In this document: piece after piece, positions 34,212 through 48,370 of the stretch | How the letters are laid out: the number at the start of each line of letters is the position of its first letter | Numbering within the stretch: position 1 is the stretch's first letter | Assembly: GCA_026874595.1 (NCBI GenBank) | Contig: CM049309.1 | Location: 27,347,033 to 27,411,032, forward strand | Length of the DNA stretch: 64,000 bases | Source of the DNA: Sipunculus nudus | Lineage: Eukaryota > Annelida > Sipuncula > Golfingiida > Sipunculidae | Direction of reading: 5' to 3' | Translations under genes and position numbers: made by a program | Notes under the pieces: generated by a model | What the model was told of the DNA's origin: nothing | Seen by the model: the letters and a program-made list of their open reading frames with translations, nothing else | Database searches by the model: none

Positions 34212-34225
34212 TATATATATATATT
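34164..34225. repeat. (AT)n microsatellite
   Basis: About 60 bp of AT repeats with one interruption. Confidence 0.95.
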
Positions 34226-34244
34226 GTTATGAGCCACTGAAGCA

Positions 34245-34285
34245 CTGATGTCCCGCTGACTTATAGTCAGCTGAGCTAAAAATGC
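34245..34285 (+). mobile_element. Family A 3'-end scrap
   Basis: Half hairpin and tail: gacttatagtcagctgagct followed by aaaaatg, as in complete family A ends. Confidence 0.6.
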
Positions 34286-34843
34286 CGGCTAGCGCTGCCT
34301 GTCTGAGCCTCCATACCCTACATTATACTCATGCAAGGAGTATCGTCAAACTACCTTAGTTCATTTGAAATTAAAATCTAAATTCAAATAATTCTTAGCT
34401 CCTATGATATATTCATATTCGATATTTTCTCTAAGTACTCTATTTGAATGGAATTTTTGCTTTTCTGTGCAGATTTGAAATAATGAAACAAAATTAAATT
34501 TATACCAAACACGCTATATACTGTGATTGTCTTCTTATTTGCGGTGGTTTCGAATTCGCGATATTCGCGGTCGCGGTTCGCAGTTTTAAATGCATATATA
34601 CTAGACCATGATCATTAATTACAGAAGCTGCCGATAGTAGTGATGTCCATCGAGCCTGGTGCATATACGTTAAATGATTCAGGGAGAATGACAGGGCCCA
34701 TTCAAAATAATATCGGTTGGCTTAGATGCAAAAACCGCGGGACCCTTTGCAGGTGCGTGCTAACGCCGGCGGACGCGCCCCGCAGTTTTTCCTGTCCGGC
34801 ACATGACTGGAAAGTGTCAATGCCCGCTGGGCAGTAATATTTA
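34286..34843. other. Spacer with a CG-rich patch
   Basis: A gcgatattcgcggtcgcggt phrase near 34556 recalls a dispersed bivalve repeat. CG-rich sequence near 34740-34790 has no clear coding sense. Confidence 0.45.
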
Positions 34844-37309
34844 ACAAGTGACCCATGGGTCATGACGCTCAGCTGCCAAGCATGACCTGTGACATCATGG
34901 ACTGAGATTCACAACTTCCAGTCAAATTTTGAAGAACCAATTTGCCTATTTGTTGAAAATTTTCTATGACAACAGAAATATATATCACCTATGTCTGGTT
35001 AAAACACAGTGAATTGATGGTCTGAGGAAAATGCATGATTGTTAAGCTATCAGGAACTATTCCAACAGCTTGCTTGAAACCTGTCAGTCTCAAAAGGAAC
35101 ACCACAAAGGGCAAATATAAGATCAAAATATATAGCAAAAATCAAGGAAATACATGCAAGAATTATTGAGAAACAGGTGCTTCCGTATGAATTTTTATTC
35201 AATACAAGCCAACTGTACTGCACTTTTATAAATGATGGTAATATTTATTCAGAAATATTTGACCCAATCCTTTACAAGATTACATAAATATACATCCAAC
35301 TGCATTCACTTTAACTGTTCTTGAGATTATATGATCAAAAGGAATTAAAAGATGGTTGCCTGGTGGCCATATTGGACTTCTGACAAGTCTGAAATCAGAC
35401 AACAAACATTCTCTAAATCGGACCAAACATTAAAGAAAAATTACTGAAACTGCCCTGAAGAAAGAATTTCTAAGGTGGCTAACTGGCAGACATAATGGAT
35501 TTCTGACAAGTATGACATTTGATATCCCACATTCTCCAATAAGAGACCAAACTTGGGGCAAATTATCCAGTAATAAATGCCCAAAATAATTCAAAAGGCA
35601 TGTCCAGGCACTCATATCAGATTTATAGATATGCAATTGTAAAAAGTGTAAGTCCAATATTTTTTATTATCACTCAGCTTTTCAATGGGATCAGCAGGGT
35701 AGGTAAACTGCCAAACCTGAAAGAAAAGAAATGCAGAAAGCATGACTAAGAGTCTTGAAATAAAACAAAAAGCCATCCTAAATCAAGGTATACATCCACA
35801 TATTATGAGAACAAACACTTGCTTTTATATGTGGTGATATATATTAAAATATTCAGATATCTAGGAAACTAAGTTTATTGCTAGGATTCCATAAAATAAA
35901 CTGCAAAATGTTCCCATCATCTTATAAATCAGTAGCTAAACCTTAATACTTTACTCTCATAGTCTTAATGCCTGGCTGAAGCATTCTGACAACAGTGTTT
36001 TTGTTATGAAGTAACGAGGTACTTATCACTGAGCCTTATCACTTAATAGGCTGATACAAAAGGGAGTCATATGTCACCAGTGTCACTCACAATTACAGCC
36101 ACACAGGGAAATGTACCAGCTGGAGTGGGATGGTTATATATACAAGAAAAATAGAAATGGTCTATAAAATAAGTAATTGTGAACATCCCTGACCTATGAC
36201 CTTGGCCTTTTGCCCATATATCAACTGGATTCTTTCTAAATGATGGGTAACTACTGACCACTTAAATCTGGTGTAATTACTTGGCAACCAATGGGTGAAT
36301 AACTTTGACCTGCAACCTTTAACCTGCTGACTAGCTGACCCCAAAATCAATAAGTTATTTATTCAAGCAAAAAGACCCATAAATATGAAGTTTGAGTCAA
36401 ACTGAGCATAGATGTGGCATATGTGAAAGACTGAAGGTTTGGGTTGAACAGTTACACTTGAAATATGCTCACAAGCATTTAGAACAATTAAATATTGTGA
36501 CCTTGGCCTTTGACTTTTTGACCTCAACATCAATAGGCTTCTTCCCTTATTGGTAGGCAAGCCATATATGACAGATGGAAGGTACAGATTGAAAAGTTTG
36601 CCTGAAAATGACTCCACGCAAGAAGTGGGTGCTGTGAACTTGACCTTTGACCTCAAAATCAACAGGTCTTTTCCCCTGTTGGCAGAGAAGCGATATCAGT
36701 GCTGGAAGGTTTGGAATGAAAAGTCTAGCTTGAAATGTGTCCACTACCTTTTCAAAGAAGTGGATCCTGTGACCCTGACCTTGGACCTTGTGACCTCAAA
36801 ATCTATAGGATTCTTCTCCAACTTAGTAGGTGAGCTAAATGTGAAAGATCAAAGAATTGGGATGAAAGGGTTGGCTTAAAATACATCCACAGGCTTTTCA
36901 AAGAAGAGGCTCCTGTGACCTTGACCTTAGACCTTTTGACCTAAAAAAATTATGGTTCTTCCCCTGTTGGTAGGTGAGCTGTATGTGAAAGATGGAAGGT
37001 TTGGGATGAAAATTTTGTCTCAAAGAGTTGTTTCTGGGGGGTGAAAACACACCCCATAACTTCGAGAATATAGGTCGCAGTGACCTAATTTCAGGTTTGC
37101 AAGGAGATCTTTTTATAACCTCTAAGACTGCATAGGGTTCATGGCCCTAGCCCCTACGGTTACGATTTGTGCCCTGCTAACGGACGGACGGCCGGCTGGA
37201 CGGCCGGCCGGACGGCCGGACGGACGGCCGGACGGACAGACGGAAGGACGCCGGACAAAGACCCATCGCTATAGCCCAGCATGACTGAAAGTCAGCTGAG
37301 CTAAAAATT
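34844..37309 (+). mobile_element. Family A (HINE-like) element, full length, 2.47 kb
   Basis: The 5' end acaagtgacccatgggtcat is followed by gacgctcagctgcc. The 3' hairpin is tatagcccagcatgac / gtcagctgagctaaaaat. The 3' half has ~146-bp units with gaccttgacctttgacct-type motifs (about 36495, 36640, 36775, 36915), then a long cggacggccggccggacggc tract. It shares its first ~350 bp and last ~900 bp with the copy at 16138-17379. Confidence 0.85.
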
Positions 37310-38218
37310 ACGTGTATGTGTGCCAAGTTAGATGACATCCAGTGCCGCTTAAAATGAATATTGAGTAGAAGGTACTCTTTCACATTGTGCCGTATTTAAT
37401 CATGTTAATGAATAAAATTTGCCACTAAAGTAGTGAACGTAGCCGCTAGGGTTACGCCACCTTGTAACATTTATAAAGGACTAATTCTGTGAAATCATGA
37501 CGCGCCAAACGATGTATGATTGGCTAGTGATGACGTGAATTTTGAATATATTTGAAAAGCACAGTTCATTTTGGGGCCAAAATGCCGTAAAAAGTGGAAT
37601 ATTTTGTTTTGCTTCAGATTTTAATTGTGAGAAACTGAATACATTTCCTTCTTCTACCTATATGGAAGTAATTAGCAACATCAAGGGCACTCAAATTATT
37701 CAGGGCACTCCCTGCCTTTGATACTGAAACAAGGGGGCTACCTACAGGCGTCCATTATTGGTTGAGCTGGTGATTACGACTCGACTTTTAATTAACAGGA
37801 GTAAGATACCCTTATCAAGACAGTTTCCCTAAACAAACTTAAAATACAGTTTTGTAGTAACAGGTTGGTTTCTCGACACACATTAATAACATTTGAGTTG
37901 TTTTTAATGAACCTCGGCCCTGAACTGATTACAGCCAGCGGGGTCAATGCTTCCCGCAGGCGTCGGCTCAGCCGTCCGTAAATGTTCGAACATGCGATAT
38001 CCGGACAGAGTAAAAGTAGACCTAGATAATAGTGAAATCACCGGTGAATGAAATTATTTTTGATAATAAAATATACTACTAGACCAATGATAGAGCACGA
38101 AAAAGGAACCCGTAAAACTTTTAAAAATATAAAAACCGCGAAAATTCAGCCCCGCCGATATAAAGGCAACCACAGTATCTTTCAACAAGTGTGCATTTAA
38201 CAATAGCATCATCTTAAA
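37310..38218. other. Unique-looking spacer
   Basis: No repeats recognised and no convincing coding frame. A gattggctagtgatgacg stretch near 37530 has a CCAAT-box-like core (reverse ATTGG) and a CRE-like TGACG, so promoter activity is conceivable but unsupported. Confidence 0.4.
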
Positions 38219-38234
38219 ATACACACACAAACAT

Positions 38235-38280
<46 letters not shown>
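38219..38280. repeat. (AC)n/(AT)n microsatellite
   Basis: An acacacaaacatacacacac run passes into about 36 bp of AT repeats. Confidence 0.9.
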
Positions 38281-38284
<4 letters not shown>

Positions 38285-38600
38285 ACGATGAAGAAAATAA
38301 CGCTGTAAATTCACAACAGACTGTTTAACGAGATGCGACCCGATCCTCAGGTGAATGTTGTAAGAATGAAGCTAACGGCATGGTTTGAAAAGCGAGACTT
38401 TACGCGATTACGCTTTGTGCGTATCGGCGAGAGCATGTAAATAATTTACACTGATCCTGTTGTTCTCCGGGGGAATTATATAAAGGATTAGTCGGGGTAC
38501 CCGTGCGATGCTGGAACATAACAGGTGAAAGAGGTTTTTTGTTGTTTTATTATTTTATCATTATTACAAAGATATTTTACCAGGATTTCCATTCAGCACA
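38281..38600. other. Spacer, nothing recognised
   Basis: Mixed sequence without open frame or recognisable repeat between two microsatellites. Confidence 0.45.

Positions 38601-38682
<82 letters not shown>
38601..38682. repeat. (AT)n microsatellite
   Basis: About 80 bp of AT repeats with one phase shift near 38638. Confidence 0.95.
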
Positions 38683-38688
<6 letters not shown>

Positions 38689-39535
38689 ACGTAGTGTTGC
38701 AATATCGTCATGACACTATGGCCAAACATTTATTTATAACATGGAATGTTGGTATGCCTAAACCTAGGACCCCAAGTCCCATGAGTCACAGGCCCGAGGC
38801 ACTTATGAAACCGCCATTAAATGATTGCTGGCGCACCAGGATCATAATTATTATATTAGAATATCAGGAAAAGAAATATATGGCGCTTCTGAAGCCTCGT
38901 TATCCCCCCCCCCCGCCAAATGGACAGAACTGGTAAATTACTCTGTCCAACCTTTTTTTAATTGTATGCCTGATTGATTAAAATAATTCATGGAATGAAA
39001 GGCAATCACTTGGTATTACTGTGGCCAGGACATGATGTTAATCATTACTGGTCACCCTGTAATACTATGTGCGAGTTGAAAACAGTTGGAGCAGATATTA
39101 ATGAAGCGGCGGGTCCACGGCTCCTAGCACTTCAATTTCTAAACAGCTACACATGAGAGATGCCAAGGTGACCCTCCGTGTAACTGACGGATGCTACAGG
39201 CAAGGCTGCAAACAGACTGGGGCGCACGATACAGCTCATCTGTTTTCCGTGGCTCCTGGCTGCTGCCCGACCAGCGCTGTACTGGCAAGCACCACCCTGA
39301 TATAAAAGGAGTGTCAGCTCCGCATCTGCTCCATGTACTCTGCAATGTTTACTTCTGCATCACCTGTGCAGGCCAAACAATGGGAGCTGGAGTGGGCTTC
39401 CGGGGGTAGGGAGTCATACAAACGGCTTGAAATGTGCCACGAATACTTTACATTCCACATACATCTTTTTCAGATTTACAAAAGACTATCGATTTTGACT
39501 ACAAACTGACCCCCCCCCTACTAAGCATTGGGGTT
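38683..39535. other. Spacer, no gene recognised
   Basis: Short open frames exist on both strands (for example 39191-39409 and 39139-39345) but overlap in antisense and match no family I know. C9-C11 runs are near 38906 and 39511. Confidence 0.4.
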
Positions 39536-39785
39536 GGATGGACTGACTATAATGGTGGGGTGTGGGATATGACTAAGGCTGGGATGTGGGATGGACTAAG
39601 TGTGGGGTGTGGTATGGACTGACTAAGGGTGGGGTGTGGGATGGATAGACTAAGGGTGGGGTGTGGGATGGCCTGTCCAAGTGTGGGGTGTGGGATGGAC
39701 TGACTAAGTGTGGGGTGTGGGATGGACTGGCTAAGGGTGGCTTGTGGGATAGATAGACTAAGGGTGTGGTGTGGGATCGACTGCG
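39536..39785. repeat. Minisatellite, ~28-bp unit, ~9 copies
   Basis: Degenerate units of ggtgtgggatggactgacta and aggtgggg-like filler. G-rich on the plus strand. Confidence 0.9.
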
Positions 39786-42700
39786 TGGCTGATTACACCT
39801 ATCCCGAAATTGAACTCAGTGACTCAGAAAACAGATGTACCCGACTTGTAACGGACTACTCACTATATATATTTAGGTAAGCTGTAGAAACTCACAAATT
39901 CGAGCAACAAATTGCAATCATGTTACACCTTAATCAATTAAACATTCTCAACGTGCAGGGAAAGGAACTCTCCTGACTATCGAGGTAGTATAAAAAGCCA
40001 AATGATCTAACACACGAAAGCTACGGCCAACCGGCTGGCATTTAAAATTTTTTTTTAACAATTATTTCAAAGAAATCATAGTGTAGATATTTTGCTTTAA
40101 AAAATCCATTTACAATCACTGTTTTTTCCTTTGAAGTGCCGTATGTTGGTAAGCTTATTTGTTTTGCAGAACTTGTTAATCCAGCACTAGAATAATGCTT
40201 TTCAACATCAATGGTTTATGAATGTGACTGACTATCAATGGTCTCTACTTGTTCAGTAACACCTTGCTGTATAGACAGATAGGAAGACACCTTTAACAAC
40301 ATGACAAGCAAAAACTAAAACAACGTATACTTATGTTAGATCAGCACGGCCTAAGCCACGGGCCGCCCGTGGCCCTAAACTGCTACAGCCTCAAACATCA
40401 GTGTGCAAACATTGTGACTATTATTCCATATACATTTCAGCCGTTCATTCCAGTATCGACTTTGAAAATGACTATCAGCGCGTGCATGAACGGTGAATCT
40501 ACGCGTAGGAGATGCGAGAGTACGGCTTGCGTGAAATAAATGATTTACTCGACATGTCATAGATAATGCTATACGTACCACAAACGGCATGGTTAGTGAT
40601 AGAAGCGGTCCTCCACACACAACTCCAAGGGTAAATGTCGGTCGCTTACTGGCGAATAGACCAGACTGGTGGGGTAGCTGCTGACTGCTCTGCGGGCAGC
40701 ACGAAACCAAACAGTGCCGTGTGCAAAATAATAAGTGGCTCGCAGTTTGTGAACTGCAGCTTCTTGTTTGTTGCTCACACAGTTATACATATAGGGCTTG
40801 ATAATTCACGTTTGTGATTCCTTTGCTATGATCGGATATGTTCTTCTCTGCAATAATCTCTTTTATCTTTTCCCATTCTACAGAAGTGGAAAAAAAAACT
40901 TAGTTTGTCAGTATCCAAGGTTTCGGTGTCAAGAAGTACAAGAAACAAGTCAAATTAGGAATGGGAAGATATAGTAAATAATTCCTCAATTATACGAAAC
41001 ACACACACACATATATCATTGATAAGTTAAATCGCCGCTAGAATATATCAAAGAGATAAAAAAGTCTTTATATTTGTTCATTAATTACAGGATCTAAGAA
41101 ACTGATCTAATGATGAACATATCAGTTACACAATAATAAGATATGTACAGTTTTTTTATTTTATATTTGTTTACATTATAAAAATCAAATAAAATAATAT
41201 TATTTTTTTTTATCTTATTATTGAAATATGAAGAAAAAATTGCCCATTAAGATTTCAAGGCATTTACGAAACAGGAAACATATTGTAATATTTGTGGATG
41301 CCATTAACCACCTTGTACACAGTATAATTATTCAACTTATAAATAATAAAGATTAACAGCTCATTTCTATTTCTATTAGTACACATTTTACATAACTGGA
41401 TTTAAACATTAAAAAAAGCAATTAAATCTATTAAAATAGACATGTTAATTTAGGAATGATAAACAATATATTCATGTTAGCTTGTAACTAGTTGGTTTTC
41501 TCTCTCTCTCATAATTTAAATTTATATAAATATTAAAATTCTACCAAATGTTCTATTGTTCTCTCTGCAAAATTAATACGCTATCTCTTGATTAAGCTTA
41601 CGGTTCAAGGGTATTTACTTTCTGCCTATTATTATAACATTACTTGCATAAACTTATAAATTTATTATGAAAACATTTTATTATACATTGAGTTTAAATG
41701 ATATTCTTGCAAGTTTGGATCAATTTAAGTACATATAAACCCTGGTATTGTACTGTTATGACCTGACCGTATTCTTCATTCAACCTGTATATAATACTAT
41801 ATATTAACACACTAGATCAGCATGTAGCATGTCAAGTTATTCAGACCTGTAAGCTCTATTGCAGATTCATTAAAAAATCACATTGACTTTAAAGTCAGAG
41901 TTGTTTATTATTGATATATACTGTGATACAATTTGTGTGGAATAGAAACTGCTGCTTTGTTTTATATCTTGGAGAAATACATGGTCTGCCTCCTGCACAC
42001 ACCAGTATATATATATGTTAAGCACAGCTACAACACGGGGGATACAGTTGGTGTTGCCAAGCGGTAATGATCCTAACATATATATTTGAATAATTATAAC
42101 AATAAAATCTGCCAATGGACTTGACACCTTGTGCAAAGTTATTAGGAAAAGACATTTAAAATGCTCCAGGCTCAGGGTCACAAGCAGAGTGATTTATGAG
42201 TAATGCTGTCTTATATGTCGCGCGATGCTGACATAGTGCCGCCCATACATTTGGACATTATACAAATATTTTACACACATTTATGTTTTACTGGTGCATG
42301 AATTGCCATTGTATGTTGTTATCATTCCATTACTATCTGATATGTTTATTTGAATAAACTTGCTACCAGAGCAATTTGCGAGAGGGGGGACATATTAAGA
42401 TATTACAGATATATTCTATAAATACTGCCAAATCTTGTCAGATCTAAGAACAGTTAATTACAAGCTCAAAGTTTTTCCTGGAAACTCTGTCCCGAGTTTT
42501 TTTTTACTTTGAGGCTGTAATGTGCGTCTTTTCAGAATTACTTTTGCATTTATACGGCCAAGATGTCTTCTTTATTTACAAAACAACTGCGTTTTTTTCA
42601 TATTAGGGGGAGAGAGTGTAAGACATCAGGCCTGCCACCCCTCTTATCTATATTTGGACTGACCCATTAATGGGCCACCCTTTTGTAAAGTAGGCTTGTC

Positions 42701-43806
42701 CAGAGCCGGGTGCAAAGATTTGCCACTCTTCTGCTTGTCCTTGAATGATCCAGACGTGGGCACATCTGGTCGGCCCTTGATTAAGTCATTTTAACGTGTT
42801 AAGGGGCGAAGTTGAGTAACCTGCCGCGACCGTTCTAGCTCCCTGTTTATCACGTTTATCTATTCGACTGGCAATATATGTTCAGGACAGATCATTCGGT
42901 CATTCTGGTATTTAAACCGTAAATTCTGTGTTTTTTCTATAATCTTTGGGAAAAATCGTACAAGGGCAATGAAGACCCCTAAAATGTCTTTTTTCTTCAT
43001 ATCTTTGTCTAGAATGATAGTAGCAGCATAAACTATAGCTCATTTATTCGTCATTAAATGTCCTTTCCCCTTGATGAATAACTGCCTCATTTTTGCAGTT
43101 ACCATGTTTACGTATTTTCGGGGATAATTCATGAAATTTCAAATTTTTTTACCCTTATTTTTGCAAATTGGTCATTTTTTAAGATAGGTCTAATTTTTTG
43201 CAGCATGTAGAGTTCAATTAGTATTACACCATTTTATTTCAAGTATCCGGAGATGACCACCAGGGAACCCATTAAGAGATTTCAGCATAATTTCATCAAT
43301 GAAGCCCTCGAGGCCCCAATGTAAAAGTTAACGCTCAAAAACTTATACATTATATATTATACGGAAATATCTGGAAACAGATTTTCCATTTTTGGAAAAG
43401 AGCCACCAGAGGTGATTGCGCATTAACCACTACAACAAATCATTTTTCTCCAATAGCTTTAAAATTATAAACAATGTCACAACTTTTATTACTTCACCTG
43501 GGGTCAATGGGCTTATTTCTCGGTACACTTGACCTCACTCAGCTGTTACCATAGTGACCTATTTTAGAGTTAAATTCTTGTTTTTTTACCTTTTGTAACA
43601 TTGTTATTTTTATAGCTAGAGAGGCTCACTTTTTGCATCAGGTGGAATTTATTTAGATATACAGGATTTTGTTTCAAGTTTGCAATATTTAGTCAAACGA
43701 GATTTTGCGAGATAATACTTTATGACGCCCTACAGGCCTCTATTTTGCAGCAATAATTTTGAAACTAATATATTTTATGTTTTACATTATTATCTCAAAA
43801 TGAATA
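39786..43806. other. 4-kb AT-rich region without recognised genes
   Basis: No open frame over about 110 codons and no family matches. Notable small features: a near-perfect palindrome cacgggccgcccgtg near 40359; an acacacacacatatat run near 41005; a strongly AT-rich stretch 41.0-42.4 kb; ggggg/cccc-free unique-looking sequence near 42.6-42.85 kb with higher GC. I see nothing that supports a gene. Confidence 0.45.
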
Positions 43807-46800
43807 TTAGCTCAGCTGACTGAAAGTCATCTGAGCTATAGCCATCACTCTTTGTCCGTCGTCCGTCCGGCCGTCTGTCCGGCCGTCCGTTAACAGGGCA
43901 CAAATCGTAACCGCTGTACCTGGAATCTTCTAACTTGGTATCCTGGGAGGTCCATAAAAAATCTCCTTGGAAACCTGAAATTAGGTCTCTGTTACCCATA
44001 TTCTTCGAGCTATGGGGCTCCGAAATACCCCCCAGAATAATGGAACATTTGATACAAAAGCTCAAGTATCTGAAAAACTAATGCATTGATCACCATGATT
44101 TTTTGCATGGATATTGATCATGGAGTGTTTCATCAGTTTCTGCAGACTGGTGGCGCACCTGTATTTTTTCGATTTTTTACGATTTTTTTCTCTATTTTTG
44201 AGACCTCTTAAGATGCAGTCATCTGTTAACATGGCACAAATCTTAACAATTGGACCTGGAATCTTCTCTCTTGACATACAGAGAGGCCCATGAAAAGTCT
44301 CCTTGAAAACTTGAAATTAGTTCTCTGTTACCCATAACCTCTGAGCTATGGGGCTCCGAAGTACCCCCCCCCCCCAGAATAATTGAAAATTTGATGCAAA
44401 AGCTCAAGTAACTGAACAACTGTTGTATTGATCACCATGATTTTTTGCACGGATATTGATCATGGAATGTTTCATCAGTTTCTGCAGCCTGGTGGCGCCA
44501 CCTGTATTTTTTCCAATTTTTACGCATTTTTTTCTTTTTTTCAGACCTGCAATAAAACTGTCATCTGTTAACAGGGCACAAATCATAACCACTGGACCTA
44601 GAATCTTCTCTCTTGACATGCAGGGAGGCCCATAAAAAGTCTCTTTGGAAACCTGAAATTAGGTCTCTGTTACCCATATTCTTCGAGCTATGGGGCTCCG
44701 AATTACCCCCCCCCCCCCAGAATAATGGAAAATTTGATACAAAAGCTCTAGTATCTGAATAACTACTGCATTGATCACCATGATTCTTTGCATGAATATT
44801 GATCATGGGATGTTCCATCACTTCCTGTAGACTGGTGGCGCCACCTGTATTTTTTTTCCAATTTTTACGCATTTTTTTCTTTTTTTTTTCAGACCTGCAA
44901 TGAAACTGTCATCTGTTAACAGGGCACAAATCATAACCACTGGACCTGGAATCATCGAACTTAATTTCCAGAGAGGTCCATGAAAAATACTCTTTGAAAC
45001 CAGATATTAGATCTCTGTTACCCATATTCTCCCAGCTATGGGGCTGTGAAGTACCCCCCAGAATAATCAACATTTTGATACAAAAGCTCAAGTATCTGAA
45101 TAACTACTGCATTGATCACCATGATTATTTGCATAAATATTGATCATGGGATGTTCCATCACTTCCTGCAGACTTGTGGCGCCACCTGTATTTTTTCCAA
45201 TTTTCACGAATTGTTTTCTCTTTTTTGAGACCTGCAATGAAACTGTCATGTGTTAACAGGGCACAAATCGTAACCGCTGGACCTGGAATCTTCTCTCTTC
45301 AAATCTAGGATGATCCATGAATAGTCTTCTTGGAAACCAGAAATCAGGTCTCTGTTACCAATATTCTTTGAGCTATGGGGCTGTGAAGTACCCCCCAAGA
45401 ATAATCAAAATTTTGATACAAAAGCTCAAGTATCTGAATAACTACTGCATTGATCACCATGATTATGTGCATGAACATTGATCATGGGGTGTTCCATCAC
45501 CTCCTGCAGACTGGTGGTGCCATCTGTATTTTTTCCATTTTTAGCTCAGATGACTGAAAGTCATCTGAGCTATAACGATCACTCTTTCTCCGTCGTCCGT
45601 CCGGCCTTCTGTTTAGCCGTCCGTTAACAGAGCACAAACGGTAACCATAAGACCTATAAATTTCTTTCTGTACATCCAGAGTGGTCCAAAAAAATCTCCT
45701 TGGAAACCTGAAATTAGGTCTCTGTTACCCATATCCTCTGAGCTATGGGGCTCAGAAGTACCCCCCCCTCCCCCAGAATAATTAAAAATTTGATAAAAAA
45801 ACTCCGGTATCTGAATAACTAATGCACTGATGGCCATGATTTTTCGCATGCATATTGTTCATGGAGTGTTTCATCAGTTCCTGCAGACTGGTGGCGCCAC
45901 TTGTATTTTTTTATTTTACCCATTTTTTTCTCTAATTTGGAGACCTTCAAATAAAGCCTCATCTGTTAACAGGGCACAAATCATCACAGATTGAACTAGA
46001 ATCTTCTTACTTGAAATCCTGAGACGTCCATGAAAAGTCTTCATGGAAACCTGAAATTAGGTCTCTGTTACCCATATCCTCCGAGCTATGGGGCTCGTAA
46101 GTAGCCCCAAGAATGAATAAGAATGTGATATAAACACTCCAATGTCTGAATAACTAATACACTGATGGTCATGATTTTTTGCATGTTTATTGATCATTGA
46201 GTGTCCCAACAGTTCCTGTAGACTGGTGGCGCCACCTGTATTTTTTCGAATTGTACGTATTTTCTTTTTTCAAGACCTTCAAATAAAGCCTTAGCTGTTA
46301 ACAGGGCACAAATCATCAATGTTTGACCTAGAATCATCTAACCTGACATCCTCAGAGGTCCATGAAAGTCTTCAAGGAAACATGAATTTAAGTCTCTGTT
46401 ACCCATATCCTCTGAGCTATGGGGCTCGTAAGTACCCCCCTGAACGATAAAGAATGTGATACTAAAACTCCAGTATCAGAATAACTAATGCATTGATCAT
46501 CATAATTGTTTGCATGCATAATTATCATGAAGTGTTTCATCAGTTCCTGCAGACTAGTGGCACCACCTGTATTTTTTTCGAATTTTACGCATTTTTAGCT
46601 CAGCTCTATAGTGATCACTCTTTGTCTGTCGTCCGGCCGGCCAGTAGGGCACAAATCGTAACTGTTAGACCTAGAAACTTCAAACTAAAAATACAGGGAG
46701 GTCCATTAAAATCTCCTTGGACACCTGAAATTAGGTCTCTGTTACCCAAATCCTCCAAGCTATGAGGCTCGTAAGTAACCCCGCACATTAATAAAAAAAT

Positions 46801-48370
46801 TGATACAAAAGTTCCAGCATCGGAACAACTAATGCATTGATCACCGAAATTGTTTGCATGCATATTTATCATGAAGTGTTTCATCAGTTCCTTCACACTA
46901 GTGGCGCCACCAGTATTTTTTCGAATTTTACGCATTTTTAGCTCAGCTCTATAGTGATCATCTGAACAATTAATGCATTGATCACCATAATTGTTTGCAT
47001 GCATAATTATCATGAAGTGTTACATCAGTTCCTTCACACTAGTGGCACCACCTGTATTGTTTCGAATTTTACATATTTTTGGCTCAGCTCTATAGTGATC
47101 ACTCTTTGTCTGTCGTCTGGCCAGCTGGTAGGGCACAAATTGTAACAGTTAGACCTAGAAACTTCTAACTGAATATACAGGGAGGTCCATTAAAATCTCC
47201 TTGGAAACCTGAAACTAGGTCTCTGTTACCCAAATCCTCCAAGCTATGTGGCACATAAGTAACTCCGCACATTAATACAAAAATTTGATACAAAACTTTC
47301 AGCATATGAACAACTAATGCATTGATCACCATAATTGGTTGCATGCATAATTATCATGAAGTGTTTCATCAGTTCCTGCAGACTGGAGACGCCACCTGTA
47401 TTTTTTTTCAAATTTTTACGCATTTTTTATGCTATTTTGAGACCTTTAAATAAAGCCTTATATGTTAATAGGGCACAAATCATCACTCTATGACCTAGAA
47501 TCTTATCATCTAACCAGGTCCATTAAAAGTCTCTCTGTTACCCATATCCTTTGAGCTATTGGACTTGTAAGTACCCCCCCCCCCCAGAATAATAATAATA
47601 AAAAAAAATGTAACGAAAACTCAAGTATCTGAATAACAAATACTTATGGCCATGAATCTTTGCATGCATATTGATCATAGCGTGTTTCATCAGTTCCTGT
47701 TGAATGGTGGCGCCACCTGTAATATTTTCATTTTACGGATTTTTTCTCAGTTTTTGAGACCTTCACATAAAGTGTCATCTGTTAACAGGGCACAAATCTT
47801 AACCAATAGACCTAGAAATAACTAACATTACTTCCAGGGAGGTCCATGAAAAAAATCCTAGGAAACCTGAAATAAGGTCTCTGTTACCCATATACTTTGA
47901 GCTATTAGGCTTGTAATTAAAAGTACCCCCAAGAATAATAAAAAAATTGAAACAAAAACTCCAGTGTCTGATTTTAAACTAATGCACTATGGCCATTCTC
48001 TATATTCATATTGATCATGGAGAGTTTCATTATTTCCTGCATATTGGTGGCGCCACCTGTATCTTTTTGAATTTGTACACATTTTTTTCTCTATTTTTAT
48101 AACTACAAACGAAGCAGTCATCTGTTAACAGGACAAAAATCTTAACTTTTAACCCTGGAATATTCTTACTAAACGTCCATTGAAGTCCAGGATAAATCTC
48201 CTTGTAAACCTGAAATTAGGTCTCTGTTACCCATATATCATTAGAGATATGTTGCTTGCACATAGCTCCCAGAATTATTAAAAATTTAATACAAAAAAAC
48301 TCCAGACCTAGAAACTTCTAACTGTATATCCAGGGAGTTCCTAGGCAAATCTCCATTGAAACCTGAAATT
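43807..48370 (-). mobile_element. Family A (HINE-like) array, minus strand, ~13 units
   Basis: The left edge is the 3' hairpin in reverse (ttagctcagctgac / gtcatctgagctata), then the tccgtccggccgtctgtccg tract. About 13 ~338-bp units follow, with GGTGGCGCCACC or variants at about 44148, 44491, 44834, 45175, 45512, 45890, 46226, 46559, 46903, 47040, 47390, 47705 and 48045. Extra 3'-hairpin and tract copies occur inside (45541, 46594, 46938, 47081), so several elements are joined head to tail. Spurious short open frames recur once per unit. Confidence 0.8.

Noticed and set aside
39139-39409. Overlapping sense and antisense frames at 39.1-39.4 kb as host exons
   Set aside because: No known motif and no clear splice sites; kept only as unexplained spacer.
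43790-47013. Frames containing phrases such as LISGFQGDFLW and DLCPVNRQTDRRT
   Set aside because: The same peptides arise once per 338-bp family A unit wherever it occurs, with different breaks in each; they are repeat translations.
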